64,000 bases of DNA. It comes from Chitinophaga sp. S165. Lineage in GTDB: Bacteria; Bacteroidota; Bacteroidia; Chitinophagales; Chitinophagaceae. Below the pieces are notes generated by a model, which was not told where the DNA came from, made no database searches, and saw nothing but the letters and a program-made list of their open reading frames with translations. The DNA is taken from assembly GCF_003182155.1 (NCBI RefSeq), contig NZ_QGTG01000002.1:620001-684000 (forward strand). Reading direction: 5' to 3'. Made by a program: the position numbers and the translations under genes. Shown here one piece after another: positions 53,528 to 62,555 of the stretch; position 1 is the first letter of the stretch; every line of letters begins with the position of its first letter.

Positions 53528-53557
53528 AAAAGCCTCTGATTAACTCAGAGGCTTTTT
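53528..53557 (+). terminator. Rho-independent terminator of tRNA-Phe
   Basis: A perfect 12-bp stem (53528-53539 with 53545-53556) with a 5-nt loop ends in T5, only 3 nt after the encoded CCA. Confidence 0.9.
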
Positions 53558-53710
53558 CTATTTATGATGTGTATATTCTCCTGATCCATAAAACCTACAC
53601 AAGGTTCTACATCTCACTATATAGGCATTAAGTCAATCAAGACGTTTTCAACACAGAGCTTATGAATTACTGAACTCTTAACAAGCGCTCCTTTAGACAT
53701 TATACAATCA

Positions 53711-53748
53711 AAAAAGACTTTGAAGCATTACCTCTTCAAAGCCTTTTG
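53711..53748 (-). terminator. Terminator of the rpiA-ICMT-sulfurtransferase genes
   Basis: A 15-position stem (53711-53725 with 53734-53748, two mismatches) with an 8-nt loop has T6 on its minus-strand 3' side. It lies 23 nt downstream of the sulfurtransferase stop. Confidence 0.75.
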
Positions 53749-53770
53749 CAAAATTCATTTCTGACTTACT

Positions 53771-54616
53771 CTACGCTCCTACCGCCACAGGCCTTTCCGG
53801 ATCTGTGATCCACTCACTCCATGATCCAGCATACAACTTCGGCAATGAGTATCCTGCATATGCCGACAGTAATACATTAAATGCAGCAGTTACTCCTGAT
53901 CCACAATAAAAGATCACGTCTTCCTTCGCAAAATCAGCAGCAAAATAGCCCCTTACTGCTTTCTGTTCTGCTACGATACCCTCGGGTGTAATATTCGCGT
54001 TAAACGGCCTTGAAATCGCTTCCGGAATATGCCCCGCTACCGGATCAATGGTTTCATTCTGACCGGCATATCTGTCTGCCGTTCTGGAATCTATTACACA
54101 ACTGCCATGCTTTTCTGTTGCTTTCATCACCTCCTCCGCAGTTGCCAGAAGCGCATCATTAAATTGTGCGGTGAACGTTCCTGCTTTCGGAGTAACAACT
54201 CCGCTTTCTAACGGGAATCCCTTTTCACGCCAAACCTTTTTGCCTCCGTCCAACACCGCGACTTGCTCATGTCCGGCCCATTTCAGTAGCCACCACAACC
54301 TGGCGGCAGCCATAAATCCGGCACCTGCATCATAGGCGATCACCTGTGTTGTAGGCGTGATACCCCATGCAGCAAATTTTGCTTTAAGGTCCCCTTTCTC
54401 CGGGAGAGGATGACGTCCGGTTACACCTGATATGATAGTTCCGGAAAGGTCTTTATCCAGGTCAGCATACAGTGCCCCCGGAATGTGTGATTTCTCGTAT
54501 TCATTTCTCCCCCACTCCTTATCGTTTAGTGCAAAACTGCAATCAATAAAAAGAACATCAGGAGTACCAACAAGCACTTGTGCCTCTGCTGTCTTTACAA
54601 AATTTGTGTAACTCAT
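53771..54616 (-). CDS. Sulfurtransferase, 3-mercaptopyruvate/thiosulfate type
   Basis: A 281-residue protein with two rhodanese domains. The first is inactive (residues about 10-130: DVLFIDCSFAL...HIPGALYADLD), the second carries the catalytic loop CGSGVTA. CGSGVTA is closer to mercaptopyruvate sulfurtransferases (SseA) than thiosulfate ones. It handles sulfane sulfur, for example in cyanide detoxification or tRNA thiolation. It is 43 nt after the ICMT-like gene. Confidence 0.88.
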   Translation of the reverse strand: MSYTNFVKTAEAQVLVGTPDVLFIDCSFALNDKEWGRNEYEKSHIPGALYADLDKDLSGTIISGVTGRHPLPEKGDLKAKFAAWGITPTTQVIAYDAGAGFMAAARLWWLLKWAGHEQVAVLDGGKKVWREKGFPLESGVVTPKAGTFTAQFNDALLATAEEVMKATEKHGSCVIDSRTADRYAGQNETIDPVAGHIPEAISRPFNANITPEGIVAEQKAVRGYFAADFAKEDVIFYCGSGVTAAFNVLLSAYAGYSLPKLYAGSWSEWITDPERPVAVGA

Positions 54617-54659
54617 TGTGTGTCTTTTAAAGTAATGATATGGTTCTTATAAATTAGAC

Positions 54660-55223
54660 TCAGTAAATAAATGGGATCAAACGCCACGTTCCTTTCTTAT
54701 AGTCAAGATATTCTTCTCCAAAATTCGATACCAGCAGTTCTTCCTCTATTTTCATTCTGTAAAGAAATACAGCCAGCACCGGCAGAAATCCGACTAACGC
54801 TGCCGCCCAGCTGTTAAATGCCAATGCGTTACCCAAGAAAGAGACCAATACACCCAGATAAGACGGATGTCGCAAATATCTGTACACCCCTTTTCTTACG
54901 ATTTTATGGTCTGAGCGGATAGCTACATCCACCGTAAAATATCTTCCCAGCGTATATACAGCGATCGCACGGAACACCATACCGGCAAGGATCATCGCTA
55001 ATCCAAGACGATGCAATACAGGTGATGAGCAGATCTCCCAGTTTAACTGCAAAGACAGAAAATGGGCCAGCGGCAATGCAATCATGACCGTGATCCAGAT
55101 AATACGCAGGGACTGTTTGTCGGCCTGTGTTTTATCTGTTTGTGACGATCGCAACAACCTGCTTAGCAGTATCTCTGAGATTACCCAGATAGCTGCAATA
55201 ATTAGATGAAGACTGGGGTACAT
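54660..55223 (-). CDS. Isoprenylcysteine carboxyl methyltransferase-like membrane protein
   Basis: A 187-residue membrane protein with about five helices. The ICMT-like C-terminus has RYLRHPSYLGVLVSFLGNALAF and NFGEEYLDYKKGTWRLIP, which bind SAM and substrate in this family. Bacterial members usually methylate unidentified lipids or small molecules, since prenylated proteins are absent. It is 19 nt after rpiA. Confidence 0.85.
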   Translation of the reverse strand: MYPSLHLIIAAIWVISEILLSRLLRSSQTDKTQADKQSLRIIWITVMIALPLAHFLSLQLNWEICSSPVLHRLGLAMILAGMVFRAIAVYTLGRYFTVDVAIRSDHKIVRKGVYRYLRHPSYLGVLVSFLGNALAFNSWAAALVGFLPVLAVFLYRMKIEEELLVSNFGEEYLDYKKGTWRLIPFIY

Positions 55224-55242
55224 AGGAAAGTAATTTCGCTTA

Positions 55243-55917
55243 TCAGATGGTCTTTACCTCACCATTTTCATAAGCGATGATGACAGTCGGCTTCATGTTA
55301 ATGAACAGGCCTGTCTCTACAACGCCGGTAATCGCCTTCAACTGGTGATGCAATTGTTCCGGATTTTCAATTGCACCGAAAGCGCAATCAAGGATATAAT
55401 TCCCGTTGTCGGTGATATATGGTTTATCTTCTCTCGTTCTCAACGTAGGTGCGCCTTTCAGAGACTGAACGGCTCTGAATACCAGTTCCCAGCCGAAAGG
55501 AATGATCTCTATCGGTAAAGGGAATTTACCGAGGGTCTTTACATACTTACGCTCATCCGCGACAATTACTTTTTTTCTACTCGCCATCGCCACTATCTTT
55601 TCACGTAGCAATGCGCCTCCTCCTCCTTTGATGATCTGCAGATCATGGCTAACCTCATCTGCTCCATCTATATCAATATCCAGTTGTTGTATTTCGCTGA
55701 ATGATGTTATGGGAATTCCCAACTCCTTCGCCTGCTTTTCGGAAGCCAGAGAGGTGGCTACTGCGCGGATATTCAATCCGCCTTTTACCATTTCTCCTAA
55801 CTTCTCTATGGCCCAGTAAGCCGTTGATCCTGTTCCTAATCCTACCAGCATGCCGGGCTGTACCAACGCGGCAGCTTTTTCTCCTGCTGCTTTCTTTGCT
55901 TTTGTGATCGTGTCCAT
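55243..55917 (-). CDS. rpiA: Ribose-5-phosphate isomerase A
   Basis: A 224-residue enzyme of the pentose phosphate pathway interconverting ribose-5-phosphate and ribulose-5-phosphate. Conserved blocks GLGTGSTAYWAIEKLG, DGADEV, KGGGGALLREKI and KYVKTLGKFPLPIEI are present. Start ATG and length are normal. First gene of a three-gene run. Confidence 0.95.
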   Translation of the reverse strand: MDTITKAKKAAGEKAAALVQPGMLVGLGTGSTAYWAIEKLGEMVKGGLNIRAVATSLASEKQAKELGIPITSFSEIQQLDIDIDGADEVSHDLQIIKGGGGALLREKIVAMASRKKVIVADERKYVKTLGKFPLPIEIIPFGWELVFRAVQSLKGAPTLRTREDKPYITDNGNYILDCAFGAIENPEQLHHQLKAITGVVETGLFINMKPTVIIAYENGEVKTI

Positions 55918-55967
55918 GATTATCCAGTTAATTGTTTAGCAATATAATACTATTGGCCCGATTGTAT

Positions 55968-55975
55968 TATTTTTG
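55968..55975 (+). promoter_or_regulatory. Bacteroidota -7 box (TATTTTTG)
   Basis: TATTTTTG matches TAnnTTTG and ends 21 nt before the ATG of the MHS transporter. An in-frame TTG start overlaps it, which argues for the downstream ATG. Confidence 0.4.
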
Positions 55976-55996
55976 AAAGCCACCCTCCTTTCAATA

Positions 55997-57286
55997 ATGA
56001 ATAGTTATCAAAAAAGTGATACCGCCCGCCGCATAAAAGCCATCTTTACCGGCTCTGTCGGCAACCTGGTTGAATGGTACGATTGGTACGCCTATGCTGC
56101 CTTTGCCCTGTACTTTGCACCTGTTTTCTTTCCAAAGGGAAATCCTACCGCCCAGCTGCTTGATACGGCTGCCATCTTTGCCGTAGGCTTCCTTATGCGT
56201 CCCATCGGGGGCTGGTTATTTGGCAGTATTGCTGACCGTAAGGGCAGAAAAGTTGCTATGACCCTCTCCGTTCTGCTGATGTCGCTGGGTAGTATGATGA
56301 TAGCCCTCGCACCCACTTATAACAGTGCCGGCATCGCCTCTCCCATTATCCTGCTTACCGCAAGGCTCTTACAGGGTTTAAGCGTTGGCGGTGAATACGG
56401 CACTTCCGCTACTTATCTCAGTGAAATAGCTACTCCGGAGAGAAGAGGCTTTTACTCCAGCTTTCAGTATGTAACACTTATCGGCGGACAACTAACTGCT
56501 CTCGGTATACAATTACTGCTTCAGAAGGTCTTCCTCACTTCAGAACAGCTGCACGAATGGGGATGGCGTATCCCTTTTGTGATCGGCGCAGGATTATCTC
56601 TCTTCGCCCTGGTGATCCGTCAGCATATGCAGGAAACAGTTGCTCCCGAAAAAGAGAACAAAAAACGAGGCTCTGTGCTCATTTTACTGAAAGAACATCC
56701 AAGAGCTGTGCTAACAGTGGTAGGGTTGACGATGGGAGGTACGCTGGCCTTCTACACATATACTACTTACATGCAGAAGTTCCTGGTAAATACGGTACAT
56801 CTTACAAAAGAAAGATCTACCGTACTTACATTCTTTCTCATGCTTATTTATGCCTGCCTGCAGCCGCTGTTTGGAATGCTGAGCGATAGGATCGGCCGTA
56901 AGCCCTTGCTGCTCGGTTTCGGAATATTAGGCACCTTACTCACCGTTCCTATTCTCACCGCTATCAGCCATGCCAGCAGTGAGTGGACGGCCTTCTTTCT
57001 TATCCTCGCGGCGCTCATCATTGTGAGTGGTTATACCTCCATCAATGCGGTCGTGAAAGCAGAAATGTTTCCCTCCGAGATCCGGGCGCTTGGTGTTGGT
57101 CTCCCCTACGCCCTTACTGTAGCACTATTCGGCGGTACAGCAGAATACATCGCACTGTACTTTAAGAAAATAGACCACGAGTCCCTGTACTATTGGTATA
57201 TCACCGGGTGCATCTTTGTATCCCTGATCGTTTATGCCCTTGTGAGGGATACAAAACATACGTCCTTTATGGACAAAGAACAATGA
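55997..57286 (+). CDS. MFS transporter of the metabolite:H+ symporter (MHS) family
   Basis: A 429-residue, 12-helix transporter. GNLVEWYDWYAYAAFALYFAP at the first helix, RPIGGWLFGSIADRKGRKVAM and QGLSVGGEYGTSATYLSE are MHS-family hallmarks, as in KgtP, ProP and ShiA. Uptake of a carboxylate such as 2-oxoglutarate or citrate is likely. The stop codon overlaps the start of the next gene (ATGA), so translation is coupled. Confidence 0.9.
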   Translation: MNSYQKSDTARRIKAIFTGSVGNLVEWYDWYAYAAFALYFAPVFFPKGNPTAQLLDTAAIFAVGFLMRPIGGWLFGSIADRKGRKVAMTLSVLLMSLGSMMIALAPTYNSAGIASPIILLTARLLQGLSVGGEYGTSATYLSEIATPERRGFYSSFQYVTLIGGQLTALGIQLLLQKVFLTSEQLHEWGWRIPFVIGAGLSLFALVIRQHMQETVAPEKENKKRGSVLILLKEHPRAVLTVVGLTMGGTLAFYTYTTYMQKFLVNTVHLTKERSTVLTFFLMLIYACLQPLFGMLSDRIGRKPLLLGFGILGTLLTVPILTAISHASSEWTAFFLILAALIIVSGYTSINAVVKAEMFPSEIRALGVGLPYALTVALFGGTAEYIALYFKKIDHESLYYWYITGCIFVSLIVYALVRDTKHTSFMDKEQ

Positions 57287-58251
57287 AAACGCTTGCAATG
57301 TTACCTTATGCAAATATGCCTTATGGCTTTCCTCCCGGGTTATGTTACCCAATCACAGAAACCTGTATGATCATATTGTTCCTTCTTTCCATTTTCCATG
57401 CCTGGAAAAGAGGAACGGGCCACGTTGCTTATCTGCTGGGTGGTTTTGGCTTTGGGCTGTTGCTGGAATACGTTAACGTCGTTTCCAATGCCGGTTATAA
57501 ATATGGGCAGTTCTGGCTGATGCTTGGACATGCTCCGGATAATATCCCCGTTTGCATTGGCATGGGTTGGGGTATTATCATTTATACTTCCAGGCTGGTG
57601 TCGGACAACCGGGGGCTGCCTCTCATTGCTGCTGCGGCATTCGACGCATTACTCGCGTTAAGCATAGACTTGAGCATGGATGTAGTTGCTTACCGGTTGC
57701 ACATGTGGCATTGGGACTGGGAAAGTCATCCGGAGGCTGGTACAGCTCTTACTGCACAATGGTTTGGTATTCCTTATGGTAATTTCTTCGGTTGGTTATG
57801 CGTTGTCTTCTTTTATTCCACATTTGCGCGCACACTCGAAAAGATACCTATCAGCGGCCGTACAGGTAACCGTATCTGGCAGGCAATAACACCGTTGTTA
57901 TCTATCCTCATTTCACAAGCTGCATTGTGGATTTCACTCTTTCCAATGTCTACATGGCTGCGCGAAAAATTTGGTATCGCAAGCAGGGAAAAGCTGATCT
58001 TCCTTCTGATCTTATTTCCAATATTGGCGATCATCGGATTCAGAAAAAGAAGCATCCAGCAACAGGGGAAACTTCCTGCTATCACATGGCTGGTTCCCGG
58101 CTGGTTTCATCTTTACTTTTTTGCGTGGTTATTCCTGGGCGGTTTTGCCGGAGAAAATCCCCGGATGACCTTCTTTTGTGTGCTCAATCTCATGCTGGGT
58201 ATATTTATTCACTGGTGGACGCACCTTCGCAAACCGGCAATAGGTTCCTAA
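57283..58251 (+). CDS. Carotenoid biosynthesis protein-like membrane protein
   Basis: A 322-residue protein with about eight helices. I start at ATG 57283, overlapping the transporter stop by 4 nt. FGFGLLLEYVNV, then DVVAYRLHMWHWDW and WFGIPYGNFFGWLCVVFFYS, match the PF04240 family (CruF/CarH-type hydratase-like). Known members add water to carotenoid ends. No other carotenoid gene is nearby, so the role here may differ. The odd pairing with an MHS transporter is noted separately. Confidence 0.68.
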   Translation: MKTLAMLPYANMPYGFPPGLCYPITETCMIILFLLSIFHAWKRGTGHVAYLLGGFGFGLLLEYVNVVSNAGYKYGQFWLMLGHAPDNIPVCIGMGWGIIIYTSRLVSDNRGLPLIAAAAFDALLALSIDLSMDVVAYRLHMWHWDWESHPEAGTALTAQWFGIPYGNFFGWLCVVFFYSTFARTLEKIPISGRTGNRIWQAITPLLSILISQAALWISLFPMSTWLREKFGIASREKLIFLLILFPILAIIGFRKRSIQQQGKLPAITWLVPGWFHLYFFAWLFLGGFAGENPRMTFFCVLNLMLGIFIHWWTHLRKPAIGS

Positions 58252-58299
58252 TCTTTTAATCCCGAACTTAGCAACCGGATGTTTAAATCTTGAAGAATA

Positions 58300-58641
58300 A
58301 TGCAACAGGAAAATAAGAATCAGAAAATCAGCAAAACAGCGGCAAAGACTGCTATCAGGATCTTTATTATCATTCTTTTTATGGGAATCCTTCCTTTCGT
58401 TGCCGGACAGGACCAACCCTGGGGAGATAAGTTGGCGAATGCCCACCTCGTTATTACCAATAAGTGGACATTAGTCTTTCCGGCAATTCTTTTTGTTGGT
58501 TTTCTTACCCTCACAATTCTTTGCCTGAAAAATAAATATAGCCAGACAGACATCAACTGGTTGTTAGTGTTAAACGCAGTGATCCTTGTTACTTACCTGG
58601 TTTTGCTATATTCCAGGATTTATAAAGCACTGTTTGTATAA
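58300..58641 (+). CDS. Small membrane protein, unknown
   Basis: A 113-residue protein. Three hydrophobic helices at about 19-36 (IRIFIIILFMGILPFVAG), 57-75 and 87-108, with a charged N-terminus. I do not recognise a family. It is 48 nt after the carotenoid-like gene and precedes the SWIM gene. Confidence 0.65.
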   Translation: MQQENKNQKISKTAAKTAIRIFIIILFMGILPFVAGQDQPWGDKLANAHLVITNKWTLVFPAILFVGFLTLTILCLKNKYSQTDINWLLVLNAVILVTYLVLLYSRIYKALFV

Positions 58642-58677
58642 CATTGTTTGTATTCGGACTTTTAAAACTTATATCCA

Positions 58678-59982
58678 TTGCGCCTATCAGAAGAACAGGT
58701 GCTAACATTGGCACCAGATGAACCTTCCATGAAAGCCGGTAAGGCTTTAGCCGGTATTGCCAAATGGGTAAGTAAAGGGGCTAGTGAGCATGCTTTATGG
58801 GGAGAATGCCAGGGAAGTGGCAGCAAGCCTTATCAAACCCAGATTGACCTTTCTGATATTGCTTTTAAATGCAGTTGCCCCAGTCGTAAATTTCCCTGTA
58901 AACATGGCATCGGATTGATGTTATTGTATGCCCGCCAGCCGGAATTATTTACCGATAACATTCCCCCGGCATGGGTAAATGACTGGCTGCAGAAACGTTC
59001 TCAGAAAGAATCAAAACAAACCGGTAAGGAAGAAAAAACTGTTGATGAAACAGCACAGGCAAAACGACAGCAAGCCAGACAACAAAAAGTTGAAGATGGC
59101 ATTTATGAGCTATTACTGTGGATGAAAGATATTGTGCGTAACGGGCTTATCCAGCTGCCCGAGAAGGGCACTTCTTATTGGGAAATCATGGCCCGCAGAA
59201 TGGTGGATGCACAGGCGCCAGGATTGGCCGGTATGGTACGTGGACTTTCTGAGATCAATTTTTATAGCGAGGGTTGGCAACACCAGTTTATGGACCAGTT
59301 TCTCCGGATTTATCTTGTAGCGCAGGGTTTCAACAAAGGAGAAGAACTTCCTGAACTTTTACAACAGGAACTTCGTTCCCTGGTTGGATTTACGCAAAGC
59401 CAGGAAGCATTACGACAGCAAACCGGCACAAAAGATACCTGGCTGATACTGAATAAACAGTCCACAGAAGAAGATAATCTCACTACAGAAAAATACTGGC
59501 TATATGGCCTTCATTCCTTTCAACCGGCACTCATACTACAGTTCTATGCCAGGGGGATGTCAAGACCACAATTACTGCTAACACCTGGGATGTCCATCGA
59601 AGCAGAGCTTGTCTTTTTTCCATCCAACGTTCCACTAAGGGCCATTATTAAAGAACCAGTTACGAACAATTCCTTACAGGACACTTACGGGTTAACCGGC
59701 TGGCAGGAACTGGCGGTGGCAGAAACTTTACTATCTAAAGAGATGCCTGTCCGCAGTGAAAGGCCTTATATTGTACAACAACTTACTCCTGTTCAGCATA
59801 ATATGAAATGGTGGCTGAAAGACCGGCATGAACAGATCATGCCACTGAAAAGTGGTTTCCGGAATATCTGGAAACTGTTATCATTAAGCGGAGGCCTTCC
59901 TTTAGACATGGCATTGCTCGGAAAAGAACAGGAATACGAACCATTGGGCGTATGGCATAACGGGACGTATAAATTGCTATAG
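58678..59982 (+). CDS. SWIM zinc-finger protein (YehQ-like)
   Basis: A 434-residue protein. The SWIM motif C-x-C-xn-C-x-H is at residues 65-76 (CSCPSRKFPCKH). The N-terminus RLSEEQVLTLAPDEPSMKAGKALA fits relatives, which makes the TTG at 58678 the likely start since the next ATG, 17 codons in, would cut it. A Gln/Lys-rich linker at 110-135 leads to an alpha-helical C-terminal half. The following three genes are DUF5691, a MoxR ATPase and DUF5682, the same partners as YehQ in E. coli. SWIM domains bind zinc and sometimes nucleic acid or protein. Function unknown. Confidence 0.82.
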   Translation: MRLSEEQVLTLAPDEPSMKAGKALAGIAKWVSKGASEHALWGECQGSGSKPYQTQIDLSDIAFKCSCPSRKFPCKHGIGLMLLYARQPELFTDNIPPAWVNDWLQKRSQKESKQTGKEEKTVDETAQAKRQQARQQKVEDGIYELLLWMKDIVRNGLIQLPEKGTSYWEIMARRMVDAQAPGLAGMVRGLSEINFYSEGWQHQFMDQFLRIYLVAQGFNKGEELPELLQQELRSLVGFTQSQEALRQQTGTKDTWLILNKQSTEEDNLTTEKYWLYGLHSFQPALILQFYARGMSRPQLLLTPGMSIEAELVFFPSNVPLRAIIKEPVTNNSLQDTYGLTGWQELAVAETLLSKEMPVRSERPYIVQQLTPVQHNMKWWLKDRHEQIMPLKSGFRNIWKLLSLSGGLPLDMALLGKEQEYEPLGVWHNGTYKLL

Positions 59983-59989
59983 CAGGATC

Positions 59990-61438
59990 ATGTGGAATAA
60001 CATTATTAATACCGCTTTACTCGGCGTAGGAAAAAAGCAGTTAACCGCTGCCGATTTTCCAACAGAACTACTTCCTGTTGCCGAAAAGATCATGACAGAT
60101 AAAAGTCTTGATGCAGAGACACAATTCCTGCACCTGGCTGCTGTTATGCTGAATTACAGGCAAAGCGGCGTTACCCCGGTTAACAACAGTGGTGTTCCAC
60201 TGGAACCAGCTCCACCGGAAGAACGCTCCTATTGCAGTACGCAGGCAATATATGCGTTGCAGGATGCACTCGACATGGACCTCCTTCCATTGGTCACTTA
60301 TTGGCTGGAGGCCTGTCACGATAAAGGACAAATCGTTCTGCCCGAATATATCCCCGTACTGCTGGACACAGCCGTATCTCAGAAACGTATACGGCATCTG
60401 GCCATGACTGTATGTGGCAAACGCGGACAATGGCTGGGTAGCATGAACCCTGACTGGCAGTTCCCTTTTGCTGTAAGTAATGAGGACCGCTGGCAAACGG
60501 GTAGCGCTGAAGACCGCAGGCAGGTATTACAGGAGATCAGGCAATCCTATCCCGGTATGGCCCGCGAATGGTTACAACAAACCTGGGCACAGGAGAATAT
60601 ATCAACCAGGACTGAGTTCCTGAAGATCATGCGGATCAATATTTCCGAGGATGATCTTTCCTGGCTGGAATCCCTTCAGGAAAAAAATCAGAAAGTAAAA
60701 GATGAGGTCTGGGCATTACTGAAACAGATCCCTTCTTCTTTTATAGTACAAGCTTACTGGCAGCTGCTACAAAATAGTATTTCACTTGGGCCTGCTCAGT
60801 CGCTGCACATTTCTTTACAACTGCCGCTGGATAAAAGAATTATCGACTCTGGTATTGCTACACTAAGCAATGAAAAGAATGTAAGTGAAGAAGCGTATAT
60901 CCTGTTTCAGTTAATGGGTTGCATTCCTCCCTCCTGGTGGGAATCTCTCTTTAATACAGATAAGGAAGAAGTATTGCAGATCTTCGAGAACGATGATCTC
61001 GGAAAACGTTTCATTCCTGCGCTCATACTCGCAGCCGGCCGGTTCAAAGATGCTACATGGTTACGATTGCTCCTGCAAAAAAGCAACGCCTTTTATCCGG
61101 ATGCTATTCCGTTGCTCCCCGCAGCAGAACAGGAAGCATATGCCTTAAAACTATTTAGCAATCATCCACAGGATGTTATTAACTATCTAAGTAACCGCGC
61201 AGATGAATGGGGACTGGAAATAACAAGCGAAGTATTAAAATGGATGGCCCGGAACCCTTATCAGTATACACGGAATTTCTTTGACAAGCACGTTTTACAA
61301 CTGCCTCCTGGCATAGTTGACGAACTGGAAAAGCTTGCTCCTGAAGAACCGGCATATCAGGCTACCTGGAGAAACACCAGTGAGCATATACGAAGATTAT
61401 TGGCCTGCAAAATACAGATCAATAAAGCTTTTAAATAA
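59990..61438 (+). CDS. DUF5691 protein
   Basis: A 482-residue, mostly alpha-helical protein. NNIINTALLGVGKKQLTAADFPTELLP at the N-terminus and the repeated Trp/Leu-rich helical units (LPLVTYWLEACHDKGQIVLPEYIPVLLD) match DUF5691, known almost only from SWIM-MoxR-DUF5682 neighbourhoods. HEAT-like repeats are probable, suggesting a scaffold. It is 7 nt after the SWIM gene. Confidence 0.8.
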   Translation: MWNNIINTALLGVGKKQLTAADFPTELLPVAEKIMTDKSLDAETQFLHLAAVMLNYRQSGVTPVNNSGVPLEPAPPEERSYCSTQAIYALQDALDMDLLPLVTYWLEACHDKGQIVLPEYIPVLLDTAVSQKRIRHLAMTVCGKRGQWLGSMNPDWQFPFAVSNEDRWQTGSAEDRRQVLQEIRQSYPGMAREWLQQTWAQENISTRTEFLKIMRINISEDDLSWLESLQEKNQKVKDEVWALLKQIPSSFIVQAYWQLLQNSISLGPAQSLHISLQLPLDKRIIDSGIATLSNEKNVSEEAYILFQLMGCIPPSWWESLFNTDKEEVLQIFENDDLGKRFIPALILAAGRFKDATWLRLLLQKSNAFYPDAIPLLPAAEQEAYALKLFSNHPQDVINYLSNRADEWGLEITSEVLKWMARNPYQYTRNFFDKHVLQLPPGIVDELEKLAPEEPAYQATWRNTSEHIRRLLACKIQINKAFK

Positions 61439-61469
61439 CTATAAACGATCACTTTTCAAGCATATAAAG

Positions 61470-62546
61470 ATGTCAAACGTATTACGTCAACATGCCGAAC
61501 AACTGTTCCTTGAAGAACTGGAAGAGCTGAAAAAACAGGATACTGAAAAGCGCCCTTATACCTGGCAGTTGTCTCCACAGGCAGTGGTGACCTATCTGAT
61601 GGGAGGACGGCTCAGTAATGGTTTTGAAGTACAGCCTAAATATATCGGTAGCCGCAGGCTTATTGAGATCGCTGTTGCGACGCTTACGACCGACAGAGCC
61701 CTGTTATTATATGGTTTGCCAGGTACTGCCAAAAGCTGGGTAAGCGAACATTTGGCTGCTGCTATCAGTGGCGACTCCACTCTCATCGTACAAGGTACTG
61801 CCGGTACCGGAGAAGAGGCTATCCGCTATGGCTGGAACTATGCACTATTACTGGCTGAAGGCCCGTCGGAAAAAGCATTGGTGGAAACGCCTGTAATGAG
61901 GGCAATGCAAACCGGTAAAATAGCAAGGATCGAGGAACTGACACGTATCAGCGCAGATGTACAGGATACCCTGATCACAATATTATCTGAAAAGACCTTA
62001 CCTGTGCCTGAGCTAAATACCGCTGTAATGGCACAGAAAGGCTTTAATATCATTGCTACGGCCAATAACAGGGATAAGGGAGTAAATGACCTTTCCAGTG
62101 CGCTGAAGCGCCGTTTCAATACTGTTATTTTACCTGTGCCCGATTCTATTGAAGAAGAAATAGACATCGTTAAACGCCGCGTGGAAAGCTACGAGAAAGT
62201 AATGGAACTCCCGGTGGAAAAACCAGCCCTGGAAGAGATCCGTCGTATTGTTACAATCTTTCGCGAACTAAGGAACGGTGTCACCACCGACGGTAAAACG
62301 AAAATAAAAGTTCCCAGTGGTACGCTCAGCACTGCAGAAGCAATTTCTGTTGTAAACAACGGACTGGCAATGGCCGCCTACTTTGGAGATGGTCAGCTGA
62401 AAGCCGATGATCTTGCCGCAGGAATTATCGGCGCCGTATTAAAAGATCCTGTACAGGATAAACTGGTATGGCAGGAATACCTGGAAACAGTGGTGAAAAC
62501 CAGAGAAGACTGGAAAGACATTTATCGCGCGTGCCGCGACCTATAA
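61470..62546 (+). CDS. MoxR-family AAA+ ATPase (YehL-like)
   Basis: A 358-residue AAA+ chaperone-like ATPase. Walker A GLPGTAKS is at residues 82-89. The Walker B position reads IARIEE (151-156), with Glu where Asp is usual; sensor-1 Asn is in ATANNRD and arginine-finger region KRRFN follows. The ATG at 61470 is 31 nt after the DUF5691 stop; a longer frame overlapping that gene is not supported. YehL is a separate branch of MoxR; such ATPases usually act on a partner vWA protein. A vWA gene is expected beyond the right edge. Confidence 0.86.
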   Translation: MSNVLRQHAEQLFLEELEELKKQDTEKRPYTWQLSPQAVVTYLMGGRLSNGFEVQPKYIGSRRLIEIAVATLTTDRALLLYGLPGTAKSWVSEHLAAAISGDSTLIVQGTAGTGEEAIRYGWNYALLLAEGPSEKALVETPVMRAMQTGKIARIEELTRISADVQDTLITILSEKTLPVPELNTAVMAQKGFNIIATANNRDKGVNDLSSALKRRFNTVILPVPDSIEEEIDIVKRRVESYEKVMELPVEKPALEEIRRIVTIFRELRNGVTTDGKTKIKVPSGTLSTAEAISVVNNGLAMAAYFGDGQLKADDLAAGIIGAVLKDPVQDKLVWQEYLETVVKTREDWKDIYRACRDL

Positions 62547-62555
62547 ATCAATCAT

